A stretch of DNA of 64,000 nucleotides from Cordylochernes scorpioides (GCA_030710605.1 CP092876.1:61566115-61630114), one strand, 5' to 3'. Shown: positions 24,801 through 35,825, counted from the stretch's first letter. Notes: generated from the sequence alone by a model not told the origin. Translations and numbers: made by a program.

Positions 24801-26399
24801 ATATATATATATATATTCTTTTAAGAAATTTTGTGATAAATAAAAATGTTTTCATCTTCTGACAGAAATTAATGCTAATAATTCTACCTAGATAATCAAT
24901 TATTTACTTATTTTACTTATATTCTAACATGAAATATTTTTAAATCATCTTTTGATCGAGGTATAATTTTCATATAGGTTCAAAGAAAATAAACAAAGTT
25001 CTCAGAAAGCTAATAATACTACACTTTTTCTTAAAAGAAAAATATTTATATTACGAAATAATCCTGTGATAGTTTTATTGGAATTGTAGAATAAACACGA
25101 AATAAATATAAAATTTTGAAACTTTTGAAAATATTAGCTAACTCTTTGAAACACTTTATAATAAATGGTATGTGTATGTGTTTGTAAGAATCTTATAAAC
25201 TTACAAACTCCATAAAAATGTTCAAGTGAGCTATCAAGTTATCATATAGCTAAAATGCAGTCCATCAGACTGATCCCATCATTTATCATCTGTACAAACA
25301 TCTCATTCCCTTGGTGTCGCCATCTCTGTAGCACATTGAGAGAAACATCAAAATGTCGCACAATAATCATCTGCGATTTTCCATAAATTTGAAATTGCCC
25401 ATCAGGAAAGCTCTCGGTTATATCTCACAGACATTTTCTATTTTACTTACATTTATTTCGAAGTTATAGAAAATATTTTGACAATAAATTTATTTTTTAT
25501 TTGAAATACAAGCTTTTAAAAGCAAAAGCATTATATGGCTATTCTATTCACGGTCTAAAATCATTGCATATATATGTATAAACAAAAGAAAAAGGTATAC
25601 ATGTATGACATCGCAAGTGTCCCTAAGGGGACATAGCGCTTTAAATTGAAATAAAATTTTAAAAAAGCATATGTTTCGATTGCATTTTAAATAAAAAAAT
25701 ACTCACATGATAAAAAAAGATTTAATAATATATTACCAATCACAATTTAACTTTGAGAATTTTAAATATAATTTGTTTATATATATATATATACCGGTGA
25801 AGAGAGGAGAGAATCGAGATATTTATTATTATTAAGTAAATACTTCACGAACATCGAATTTGGTTGAAATAAAACAACTAATATATATTTTTACGGCGAT
25901 GCATAAAGGAAAAATTGGGCTTGGTGACAATTTGGCAGAGTCAGTTACAAGACACGTGCACGCGAGAAATAGCCGACCAGTTCAACGGGCGCGAGTGAGT
26001 GGGTGACGGCAGTTTGTTCTGTGTGCCCGTCGAGGTAAATGATTGCTCTTCGCTAACATCCTTTATTTACCTGTAATGAGCTAGAGTAAATAAAACAAGC
26101 AGGACAAAGATCATCTGGAAATCCCGTGTGATTAATTTATATATGGCCATTCTGCCCCACGACGAGACACTGACGCTGCTATCGTAACAATCATGATCAT
26201 TCCTAATAAAATTCAATATGACAGAACCATACGGTTATAAAGAAAATTGCGCTAGTACTTCTCAGTACACATAGCGCGAAGTATTTTTGTAGTATTCTCA
26301 TCAATTAACTCAAATATAATATACCGTTATCGCAAGAGAGCTGAAAAGAAGTATTTTTAAGGTGTTTATTTAACTTAGCACTATGTCTGTCCGTAGGTA
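24801..26399. other. Gene-poor stretch
   Basis: AT-rich with a GC-richer part at about 25880-26140 that has no recognisable coding or RNA motif. Confidence 0.45.
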
Positions 26400-26760
26400 G
26401 TTCTCTCTCTCTGACCATCCTGTCTCGAGGCGTGTCAAATGTGCCGCCTGTGGGTCCAGCGACGGTTCGCTGACCCGCGGAGTTGCCGAGCCGTGCGACC
26501 CCTTCGGGAAGTGCTCGCCTCCTGTGAAGTGCCCCTGGATCTGCAGGCCTGGCTCTCCGGCGTTGGCCTCCATCCCGTAGCAAAGAAGTTTACTATTGTA
26601 GCGAAGGCTACCATCTATAAGTACCATCTTGGTCTTGAGTTGGGCAACGCCAGCCAACACATCGACCTGCCCACTATGTGGGAAAGAACTCTCGCAGCAG
26701 TCCACCGGTGGCGGTGTCTTTCCCGCGGTGGGCACCCCCAATGAAGACCATGTATATATT
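26400..26760 (+). repeat. GC-rich dispersed repeat, copy 2 (longer)
   Basis: The 3' two-thirds (about 26540-26750) match the repeat at 14521-14735 in inverse orientation. Both copies end at ...AATGAAGAC followed by a TGTATATA stretch, suggesting a defined 3' end. The upstream 140 bp are only here. Open on several frames simply because it is GC-rich. Confidence 0.6.
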
Positions 26761-26813
26761 TTATATATATGTATATTATCAATCATTTTATATATTTATA
26801 TATGTATATATAT

Positions 26814-26958
26814 TAGATAATAAAAGGATTTGAATTTGAAAGGATTGGATTTGAAAAAATATTTATTTTGCCAATATTTCGGCTGGCTGAACGCCAACCT
26901 TTATCGAGGCATTACATTTTTGTATACGCCTTATCCAATATATGCCTTTTATTATCTA
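26814..26958 (-). repeat. Penelope-like terminal foldback
   Basis: Flanked by TAGATAATAAAAGG and its inverse. Inside, on the minus strand, is a hairpin (GGCGTTCAGCC) followed by CGAAATATTGG, the same terminal signature as at 30.6 and 31.0 kb. Confidence 0.55.
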
Positions 26959-27273
26959 ATGAATTAAGTATGGATTGCTCTATTTTCAAAATGTATATAT
27001 ATATCTCCCGATAATATTTTATATAATTACAGGGCACCTAGAAGTTTGGAATTTGTTATACTTGCTTAAACCTGATCACCTTACAAGTGACAAAATTGCA
27101 TATTTCTGAGTGGTCGAAAGTAATCTATTCTCTATATTTCCTTTCAAATTTGTGATCAATTTTTAGTATAATTTCTTACTACGTAGAATTTCAGTATTTT
27201 ATAGACTTGTTCAATCCTACTAACATTGCCTGTATTATATAGAGACGTTAGATATATAACTAATATATATATA

Positions 27274-27568
27274 TGTGACAATATAGTGGTAATAATGTGG
27301 TGAGGAGAGAAATAATCACACGACGAGTTGGAAGAAAAATCTGGAAGCCATCCGAGAGAGAGAGGGAGCGAGAGCGCTGTCCGCTGAACGACTGCCTGTG
27401 TGGCCACCACCCGACTACCAAAATAGTCCCTAGGTGTTGACGGGCGGGCCCCTTTTGCCGCCCCTTTGGAATGTCGTGATGTCTAAAGTGTCTCGTTTTA
27501 GCTGCCCATCTCTCTCTCGTTGACTGTAGGTTTGTTTTATTAATCCCGGAAGAGCATATATTATGACA
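27274..27568. repeat. Possible solo LTR
   Basis: A 295-bp GC-richer block starting TGTGACAATA and ending TTATGACA, with TATAT on both sides. On the minus strand it has an AATAAA near 27540. No partner LTR is present, so this rests on the termini alone. Confidence 0.35.
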
Positions 27569-27581
27569 TATATATAATATA

Positions 27582-28520
27582 CAAGGGGGGATCAATAAAT
27601 AAGGTGAATTATATTATTTCTTAAAAATAAAAAAAAAAGCAAAAATAATTTAAACCACAGAATATTAAAATATAACATCCAGAGACTATTTAAGGTGTTA
27701 TGTTCTTTTTTCCCACGCGCGGCGCGAGACTTATAAATATACTAAAATGGAAGCTCCCTTGAAGGATTGCACCACGCTTGAACAACGTGCAGTTATTCGT
27801 TTCTTGAATGCCGATGGTATTCAAACATCTCAAAATGCAAAAGAATGAAAAATATCTATGGTGAGTCTTGTTTGTCTCAAAGAAACTTTTATAAATGGGT
27901 TAACGAGTTCAAAATGGACGAATTACCTGTACCGATATTGAGCGACCTGGACGACCAAGTGTTACAGCGACGCCAAGCACGATAAATGCGGTTGAAAACT
28001 TAATTTTGGAGAATAGAAAAATATCCATTTTTACCATAGGCAACGTATGAACAGCGACCTTTATTGTGACATTCTTGTAAATAAGCTAAAGCCGGGTATA
28101 AGAAACAAAAGAAGAGGGAAGCTTAGTAAAAATGTTCTCTTCCTTCATGATAATGCAAGGCCGCATACATCATGTAAAACTGTATCTACAATCATTAAAT
28201 TAGGTTTTGAAGTTTTAGAACATCCTGCATATAGTCCAGACCTAGCCCCCTCTGACTATTTCCTTTTTGGACTACTAAAGAAGGAGTTAAAGGGAAAGCG
28301 ATTTGACTCGGATGAAGATGTCCAGAAAGTGGTGCAAGATTTTTTTTCTCACGCTTCCTAAGAGTGCCTATAAAGAGGGTATTTACAGTTTGCCAGAACG
28401 ATGGAGACGATGTGTAGAAGGCCAAGGTGATTATTTTGAATAAATCGAGTCCTAAATTTTAATATCGTACTTATTTTTTTAAATAAATTATAATTCCCCT
28501 TATTTATTGACCCCACCTTG
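27582..28520 (+). mobile_element. mariner transposon, internally deleted
   Basis: Terminal inverted repeats of about 30 bp: CAAGGGGGGATCAATAAATA at the left and the inverse of CAAGGTGGGGTCAATAAATA at the right, each flanked by TA (27580-27581 and 28521-28522). At 939 bp it is shorter than the usual 1.2-1.3 kb of mariners. The deficit falls in the middle of the transposase gene. Confidence 0.92.
27747..28443 (+). pseudogene. mariner transposase, broken and deleted
   Basis: The transposase cuts and pastes the element by binding its inverted repeats. The N-terminal DNA-binding part starts at the ATG at 27747 (TLEQRAVIRFLNADG, then SLSQRNFYKWVNEFK-like sequence) and is interrupted by a TGA near 27846 and a frameshift. 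The middle part, which should hold the first catalytic Asp, is missing. The catalytic C-terminal half is open from 28047: LHDNARPHTS, then YSPDLAPSDYFLF, with 34 residues between the second and third Asp, the D34D signature of mariners. A frameshift at the poly-T near 28340 moves the last block (LPERWRRCVEGQGDYFE, stop at 28441-28443) to another frame. The element cannot make active enzyme but its ends look usable. Confidence 0.9.
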
Positions 28521-28522
28521 TA

Positions 28523-29319
28523 GATAGATATAATTATTATAATAACTACGTTGATGTACCTTGACAAAGGTTGTCGTTTGCCCAACTGATATATTTGGAA
28601 ATAAATGCATATTTTAAACCAATATTTATTATTGAAATTAGTATGTATACATCATTACCAATTACAGATCTGATCATCAGATTTTTCCCGTAGAAGGGCG
28701 TTCGTGCCAGAAAGCTAGAAATTATTTTTTTACTCAAACCCAACAGATATAAATACATATTAAACTATATTTATATATTATATTTTACAAGTAGTATATA
28801 TCTACAAAATTCACCATATATAAAATTATAAAATAACCAAAAATGATTAAATATAATGTGAAATATTAAATAATTTTAAATATTAAAAATAAATAATTAA
28901 ATTAAATAATGAGAAAATGAAATTACCATTATGGTATTGGAAATATCAGGTTTCCATATTAGTTTCTTGTTCAAGCATATGACACCCGAAAAGCTGCTGT
29001 ATAGGCTGGTTGCTGTTTAGAACATTTTAGAAATATTTAAATATTAGGGAAATGGCTTTCCCCCTCTATTTATTCTTAGAAATAAAATATTAATTTTATT
29101 TTTCTCGTTCTCTCTCTTTTACTTCTAATTTTACTCTTAAAATATTTATCTATATTACAACAACAACAACAAAAGAAATGTCGGGAATAGACAGGAGAAT
29201 TACATTAATAGTACAAGTTATAATCAAAGTTATTATTATTATCAAAGCGAATTACCTATAATAGCTATATAAAATTTACATAAGAAAAGAAAACTCAATC
29301 AAAGCAATATCAACAATAC
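28523..29319. other. AT-rich spacer
   Basis: No feature recognised; contains a short (CAA)n run near 29160. Confidence 0.5.
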
Positions 29320-29420
29320 AACAAAAAGCTTTATTAAGACCTTTTAGTCTTTTACAGATTCTCCAAGCAGAAATGTAGGATACATGCAGGTAAAAAGTAA
29401 TAGTACCCTAATGATAATAT
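29320..29420 (-). repeat. LINE 3'-end fragment (family L3)
   Basis: Plus-strand AAAGCTTTATTAAGACC, then TTTTACAGATTCTCC, the same as the 3' tail of the LINE fragment at 63.09 kb. Minus orientation; heavily 5' truncated. Confidence 0.5.
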
Positions 29421-30379
29421 GATATTTATATACAGGAAAAATTATGTAAAGACAATCAAGTTAATAAATAGATTAATCTTGGTATATTGGAGGAAAACAC
29501 ATTTCTTATACATGGATTTACCACGGAGTCTCTGAAAATGAAAATAAAGAAAAGTAAAAGCTAATCATATTTAATTTATATTATATTATAATATTAAAAC
29601 ATGGAGATTGCTTAAATAATTGAATAGGTTTAAGAGAAAAAGTTAAACGCCAAATAACCAGAACAATAACATTCTGGCACTATATAAATATTGTTGTGGT
29701 TCCATCTAAATGTCCCTTCGTCTCGTTAAAACGTGTTTGAAATGATAATTTTTATTGCGCTCCCGAGGTGTTTAATTTGTTAGATTCTTTATTACTTCTA
29801 CCAGTAACATTTATTCAAATTTAATTCAATGTTCCTATTATGTATATAGGCGTAAAAAATCTGTAAGTAGATATAAATTTCCATTATATTTAAGTTTATA
29901 TATATTTAATATGTACTCCTCTAATGAAAATATATTTGTTTTTCTTGTATATGCGCTCTGAAAGACGCTTAATGTTAATGAATTTCATCATTAAAATTTG
30001 ATATAAATGTTGTCCTATTATTATGATGTTAACAGCCTACTTAATAATTGTAAATGAACAATATTTCTTTTTAGAAGTCAGTAAAACTAGCAATCTCCTC
30101 AATTTGAAAGTTCACATCAACCTATTAATACCACCGATATACAATTTGCATATCCATACACATAACTATTGAATTTTAATTAATCTAATTAAATTCGTAG
30201 ATATTATTATTGTTTTATTAGTGCCTTTATATAATATAGTATGTGTGTTTTTATTTTATAAATATATATGCATATATGTTTTCTCTCCCGGTATATAAAT
30301 TTATACCCAAATAATTTATTCACTTAAAAAAATGAAAACATAGAATTACAATTTATATAAAAGGGCTTACCTCGATCTA
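29421..30379. other. AT-rich spacer
   Basis: No gene, RNA or element recognised. Confidence 0.5.
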
Positions 30380-30450
30380 TAAAGAAAAAGAAAAATGTTA
30401 TCAAAATATTTCGAGAGATTGCTCCCTCTTTATCAATTTATTACACTGAG
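30380..30450 (-). repeat. Penelope-like terminus
   Basis: On the minus strand: TTGATAAAGAGGGAG, a short hairpin, then CTCGAAATATT. This is the same signature as at 50.48 and 56.03 kb. Confidence 0.5.
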
Positions 30451-30613
30451 AAAAATTTTATTTTTATTTACAGATCCAGGTATGCCCTTTTATATAAACA
30501 TAAATGATGGATCGCCTTTTGACTCAAAATAGAATTAAAAGTTTAACATTGTTATTTTCAGCATTTTAAAATCGTTAGTAAAAACCTCAGATACATATGT
30601 AAATTTTAACTTA

Positions 30614-31073
30614 AAAAGGCATAAATTAGATCAAAATATAATTCATTTTACCAATATTTCAGTTGGCTGAACGCCAACCTTTTTCAAGGTATTATAACGT
30701 ATTAATCGCATAAATCAACATAAAGCTGGTTTAAGAAATTATACTCCATTATCACTCCTTGTAGACCACGCTTTGAAAAACAACCACACACCGGACTTTG
30801 ATAAAACTGATATTTTATACCAGAACATAAATGAAAACATTGTCGATTATTTTTGGAAAGTTGGACCTCCGTAGAAGACAAAGAATTTGTCTATTTACAA
30901 TAGTATAAATAGGAAAATTGAACTACTGGAGATATATTCGCAATTTAGATCGTCAAAAAATATTTAGAGTTAAAAAATACATTAATATGTTATAAAACCT
31001 TGAAAAAGGTTGGCGTTCAGCCAACTGAAATATTGGTAAAATAAATGAAATTTTGATTCAATATATGCCTTTT
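30614..31073 (+). mobile_element. Penelope-like element fragment with inverted ends
   Basis: Inverted repeats of about 85 bp (30614-30700 and 30990-31073) each contain the terminal signature CCAATATTTC...GGCTGAACGCC and its inverse. Between them is a relic of the C-terminal region of a Penelope-type polyprotein. Flanking terminal repeats in inverse order are a known Penelope arrangement. The bulk of RT is missing. Confidence 0.6.
30701..30874 (+). pseudogene. Penelope polyprotein C-terminal (GIY-YIG flank) relic
   Basis: A 57-codon frame ending at a TAG (30872-30874). It includes TPLSLLVDHALKNNHTPDFD and TDILYQN, which resemble the stretch after the GIY-YIG endonuclease core of Penelope-like elements (SxLAxHxxxxxHxxDFxxTxIL). 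Downstream, NRKIELLEIYSQF in another frame resembles the usual end of the protein. The GIY-YIG motif itself and the RT are absent, so this fragment has no activity. Confidence 0.5.
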
Positions 31074-31129
31074 TAATTAAAGATATTGTTGTGTGTCAAC
31101 AAGTAACCGACCGATGGTACATACGAGCA

Positions 31130-31450
31130 GTAAAATTTATTTTTTTTTTGTTTATTTTTAATTAATTATTTAATCAGAGAAACGGCAACACAGAGATGAC
31201 GAAGATAAATTATATTTGACCATTTACCACCGTTTCGCGGCAATGCGTTAAATACAACGTGCCAGTTATCGTTTACACTTCGTCCTATTTTTATTTTTTC
31301 TCCTTGACCGGTGAACGAAAGATGTCCTGTCACAGCTACAACCCCTCCTACGGCCACACCGACGGACAACAACGACCCTCCAAGACCGGACCACGAACCT
31401 AGCAACTGGAACGGGCCCTGGTGACCATAGCTCACTGCAGTCTTCAAATA
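31130..31450 (-). other. GC-richer block with a 93-codon open frame, unknown
   Basis: The minus strand is open from 31447 to 31166 and is followed by AT-rich sequence with AATAAA and a poly-A run (about 31140-31150). This looks like the 3' end of a reverse-transcribed transcript. The frame contains glycine/valine-rich sequence with no domain I recognise. It could be a processed pseudogene, a LINE tail or chance. Confidence 0.3.
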
Positions 31451-31499
31451 AACTGAGTATTACATCCCCACCTCAGTCTCATCAATATATTTATGGATT

Positions 31500-31765
31500 T
31501 GTCTATTTTAAAAATATATGTAATGATCAGTTTTTTGGTCGTTGAGGTACAGCTTGCACCACACTGTTGAGGGCCAACAGCCCGAAACGCATACGTGGTT
31601 AGCTTTTCTTGATTAATCAAGAATGGGTATTTGGCCAATGCTGGAATAATTAAAAATCAACGAAAATAGTTGATATTTATTCCGATAGATGGCGCAAGCC
31701 ATCAGAAACTTTCAGTTGCACGATAAGGAGATGCCTTTTTCATAATTTATGCACCTTATCCCAGT
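31500..31765 (+). repeat. Hammerhead-bearing dispersed repeat, copy 1
   Basis: Homologous to 36060-36300 over about 250 bp: GATCAG, the ribozyme-like core, GTGGTTAGCTTTTCTTGATT, then ATCAACGA...TAGTTGATATTTAT, GATRGRTGGCGCA and TTTYAGTTGC. Probably the end of a Penelope-like element or a related non-autonomous retroelement. Confidence 0.65.
31556..31601 (+). ncRNA. Hammerhead ribozyme-like motif, type I, copy 1
   Basis: Core CTGTTGA (31564-31570; canonical CTGANGA, so one mismatch), helix II GGGC/GCCC (31571-31583), then GAAA (31584-31587) and a minimal helix III ending in ATA (31591-31593), the expected cleavage triplet NUH. CCAC (31559-31562) pairs with GTGG (31595-31598) as helix I. Minimal helix III is what Penelope-type hammerheads show. 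Confidence 0.55.
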
Positions 31766-32439
31766 ACAATATCACATTTGTACTATTTTGAAAACATATG
31801 TAAATGTGTTATGTGAATATCCAAAAGAAATCAAAATTGAACTATTAAAATTTATCTAGTACAGAGCTGTCAAGATAAAATAATACATTTCCATTACCTA
31901 ATACCATATTGATATAAAAAATAAAAGGCGACCATTAACAAGATAAAAGAAAAAAGGTCGGGTAATAAAAAATGGAAGTGTAGTAATACCTCTATAGAAA
32001 CAAAGACATAAAATATTGAATAAAATATATATTTATTGCCAATATTAACATAATATAAGCACATCGTTAATTAATTTCTAATTATAACCGAAGTAAATGA
32101 GAAAAGAGAAATTCCTTTAAGTGTAATTAGCGAAAATGTAAATTAAATTATGAGGGACCGGGGGGGATTAGGAAAAACCCCAGGGGCCAATTTCTCGAGA
32201 TTTTCTTGTATCTCTATGGTTGGTTATTGAAGAGAGTTTAAATGTTTGTCCATGTCTTTCCTATATATATTGGTGATATGTTTTTATTATTAATCATATA
32301 TATATATATATATATTAAAAATAAAGAAGGCATCTCCTGACCACGAGCACAAGTGCTTTTTTAATATCAACACCTGACCCACTTATCTTTTATTTTTTTC
32401 TATTGTTTTTTCATATATATCTGCATATATCAACACAAA
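31766..32439. other. AT-rich spacer
   Basis: No feature recognised apart from a G-run near 32160 and a TA repeat near 32298. Confidence 0.5.
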
Positions 32440-33180
32440 GCAATAACACGCCATCTATATATACAAAATGAAAGGATTTAAGCAGGAACGTTTCTTTTAT
32501 ACATAATACAAATATTTATTATATGTATTTATACTGTTCTATAACCCTATGTACATAGTTTCCTTGAAAACCATTTCTGAGATTCCACCCTTCAGTGTAG
32601 CATATATAAGCAGAATCGTAAAATACATTATTAGAGCTCTAAGAAGCGATCTGGTGGATTAAATTGGCGAAACCGTTGGGAGTGTTCACCACTGATGAGC
32701 CAAGCCCTCCCAATATATTCTTTCATCGCAGAAAGGACAGTAGAAGTTTGTATTGTGTATAAAAGCAACATTCGTGCTTGAATCCTTTCATTTTGTATAT
32801 CTGCATATATTTCATATCGATAACATATACAGTTTTGTCATAAAGGTATTTCCTCTATATAACGAATGGAAACATCAATACGCGAATGTTTCTTTTCACA
32901 AATAAATCAAAATTCTACTCTCCTTACTGTGATGAGAAAATATTGGGAGGGCTTGGCTCATCAGTGGTAAACCCTCCCAGCGGTTTGGCCAATTTAATCT
33001 ACTAGACCGCTTATTCAGAGCTCTAATACTGTATTGGTTCATTCAACTTTTATATGCTACACTGAAGGGTGGTATTTAAGTAAACTATGGACATAAGCTT
33101 TGAGGACAGTAGAATTACATGTTAATGTTTCCATTTGCTATTTATAGATGGCGCGTTATTGCTTTGTATTTCCTCTATAC
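32440..33180. repeat. Foldback-MITE family, two copies head to head
   Basis: The left copy (about 32440-32795) is the reverse complement of the right copy (about 32868-33180). Shared blocks are ATAGATGGCGCGTTATTGC at the outer ends, ACGCGAATGTTTCTTTTCAC, TACTSTCCTTACTG, GGGCTTGGCTCATCAGTGGT, CCCTCCCAGCGGTTT, AGACCGCTT, AGAGCTCTAATA and ATGCTACACTGAAGGGTGG. These are the longest copies in the window and no transposase is present. Confidence 0.8.
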
Positions 33181-34571
33181 TATCGCATCCTTTTTATATT
33201 TCCGTTTTTATAAGACGTTTATTTATTTCTAGGTTTTTATCAGTCCCTCTAATTCCATAATAGCTAACACATCCACTCATGGTCAAAACCTGAGGAAGTA
33301 TAAACTGTCTAATGTCGCCAGTAGTCTATTTTCTTTATTATTTTGAAGGAGACATAGGCAATTTGGTCCACACTTGGTTATTTCATGTGTCTTCAATAAA
33401 AGTCCCTGTGATATCTTTCAGATTTATTGTCTGAATCCCGATATACAGGCTAAATGATACAACTTCCTTTAATTTTGTCCACGAGTGTCTCTACCGAGGT
33501 TTAGATCGTTTTAATATTTTTTCCAAACAAACAAAGTTGTAAAATGCCAAAATATTTGATTGAATATGGATTTAGAAAAAACACCACTATAAAAAAATGC
33601 ACATTTTCCAAAAATGTGTATTTTACGATGTATAGACATTTTAAAGAGAAAAAGCATATATTATTCAATATGAATAAACAAACATGAGAACTATACTTTT
33701 TCAAACGTGATTTTACTTGTTTTATTATTAAATTATTAATATATGAACCAAAAAAACACGAAAAACACATTTGAAAGTATAGATCTTGTATTTTAAGCAA
33801 TCGAAAAAATTTCGATATTTCAGGGTTTTATTCACATTTATTATGCCATAAATATAAAGAAAATATTGAAATAAATTTCCTAATTACGACCATCTATAAG
33901 AGGTTGCATTCCTTATAAACTTGTGAATAAAAGACAGTTAGCTGAGAGAAGATATTCTTTTTTATCAATACAATAAAAACTTTCGGTCGCAAATTTCTCA
34001 ATGACAGATAGTCAATAGCTATTAGATTTCCTTTAGAGTATTCCATCAAAGATTGTAGTGGAGAGGAGAAAACCAATTTTCTTGTTCCATTTCGTGAACA
34101 AGAAGAAACCTCGGGGATTGAATTGATTGGTGTAAAACCGCTTGTATAAAAAGTAGCAGAACCATAAACATGGAAAAATAGAAAGTAAAATACAACGTAA
34201 AAAAAGTTTCAAACTTTTACGTTGATGGAAACTTTCGTTTTATCAGATTGAAAATGCATTTCTTAAATTAGAATATATATTTTACACAAATGTGGTCTAA
34301 AACACTCGTGTGTGGTTCGATATAAACAAACAAACAAATAAACGTATAAACAGAAAATTTAATAGATTATATATTACAAAAGCATTATCACCGCACAGAA
34401 TACCATTCTCGTTTAAGTTATTAGTTTAAAACATACATACCAAAACTGCAATATATACTTCACATCGAACTACACAAAAGAGAGAAAATTATTTTTGAAA
34501 TATATTTCAATATCAGCTTGATAATAGTGAAGAAACTATAGTTTAAACATTTAATTTTATTTGTAATGAAT
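33181..34571. other. AT-rich spacer with a small palindrome
   Basis: A palindrome lies at about 34195-34225 (CAACGTAAAA and TTTTACGTTG). No coding or element feature recognised. Confidence 0.45.
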
Positions 34572-34785
34572 GAAATTACTGGCAATGTGTTTCTTTTCAT
34601 TAATACCATCAAATATTATATCTACAGACCTTACTGCAATGATAAAGGTTATTGAATGAGAGGACTTGGCTTATTAATAGTGATACCAGGCCCTCTCATT
34701 CAATAACTTATAACATTGCAGTAAGGTCTGTAGAGATAATATTTGATGATATTATTAAAAATAAACACATTGCCAGTAAATTTAT
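34572..34785. repeat. Foldback-MITE, short palindromic copy
   Basis: Near-perfect inverted repeat with arms of about 95 bp. The ends are AAATTACTGGCAATGTG and its inverse; the core has GACCTTACTGCAATGAT and GAGAGGACTTGGC. It is the same design as the copy at 50660-50901. Confidence 0.85.
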
Positions 34786-35054
34786 TTGTTACAAATTTTA
34801 TCGATAGATGGATATCAAATTTATAAATATAAATTTATATTTTTTCATATTTTCTTTTTCACATTTATATATAATGCATTTAATAGTATGCATTAATATT
34901 GAATAAGTATCATTTAGTATTTGAAAAAAATGAAATAATTATTGCTCAGTTCATCCATATTAATTAGGAATTTGTTAAATCTATTCTTACACACAATTAA
35001 TATATATTATATGAATAATATATTGCGAAAGAGAGATGAATAACTTGAATGATG
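34786..35054. other. AT-rich spacer
   Basis: Nothing recognised. Confidence 0.5.
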
Positions 35055-35128
35055 AAGTCAGTGGACAAGTGGGTAACACCCCCGATTACCGACAGCTATG
35101 AACCGGGTTTGAATCCCGCGTTAACATT
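35055..35128 (+). tRNA. tRNA-like sequence (SINE head or tRNA pseudogene)
   Basis: An A box (TGGACAAGTGG, 35062-35072) and a B box (GGTTTGAATCC, 35106-35116) occur at the right distance for an RNA polymerase III internal promoter. The T stem pairs (GGG/CCC plus one), but the acceptor stem does not, so this is not a functional tRNA. No SINE body or second copy was found. Confidence 0.4.
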
Positions 35129-35396
35129 TTGTTAAAAATGTGAATAACTTTCAAATATTATTCATTGTTTCAATTATCAAAAACTAGGTTTGTTTTTTTT
35201 TGAGCGATACCTAATATAGTGATTTTGGAACCGAACCGAACTTGAAAGAATAAAAAATATTAATGTGTGTGTTTACTAAAATAATTTGTTTCAAATTTCA
35301 ATTTATTTTAATTTTATTTGTATCAATGTATATATGTTTGCATGTCTTTAAAATTATAATCATAATAGAAAACTAATAAAATATTACTTATCATAT

Positions 35397-35821
35397 TGTA
35401 ACGTAGAAAATTAGGTAAAGACAAACTTCAGGATGACACGGCAATTGCATCTTTTCTCTTGCGGCGTGAAGAGCGACTTAGGCGTCTGATCGTCAATAGA
35501 GATATCGTCTTCTTGTAGTGAAATCGGCGGTGGATTCCTGAAGTCACCCTTGTAAAATGTTAATCACAGCACCCAAGGCCTCATGGATTTCTCGGTGATC
35601 TTCAATTTGTTTTCCCTAATCTACCCAGCATCTCCACCAAATGTAACGTAGAAAATTAGGAAACACAAACTCCAGGATTATACGGCAATTTATTTAATGC
35701 AAGCACAAAATTACCATTTATAAGATATAAACAATGAGGAATGTTTCCAAAGTAGCAAAATATGATTAATATAAATATCAAAATAAATAATGTGTGAATA
35801 AAATTTAATAAATACTTTGCT

Positions 35822-35824
<3 letters not shown>
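35397..35824 (-). mobile_element. Short TRIM-like LTR element
   Basis: The right LTR is 35642-35824 (TGTAACG...GCTACA, 183 bp). A truncated left LTR is at 35397-35449. On the minus strand the right LTR is followed by TT and TGGTGGAGATGCTGGG (35622-35639), a plausible tRNA primer-binding site. Only about 190 bp of interior, with no gene. ATAT on both sides may be the target duplication. Longer relatives are at 51.2, 51.6 and 52.7 kb. Confidence 0.6.

Positions 35825-35825
<1 letters not shown>

Noticed and set aside
25780..26160. Possible exon with a splice-like GTAAAT after a GC-richer stretch
   Set aside because: No open frame of useful length, no protein similarity and no partner exon; the motif alone is too common.
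35055..35128. Functional tRNA gene
   Set aside because: The A and B boxes fit, but the acceptor stem does not pair, so it was kept only as a tRNA-like sequence.
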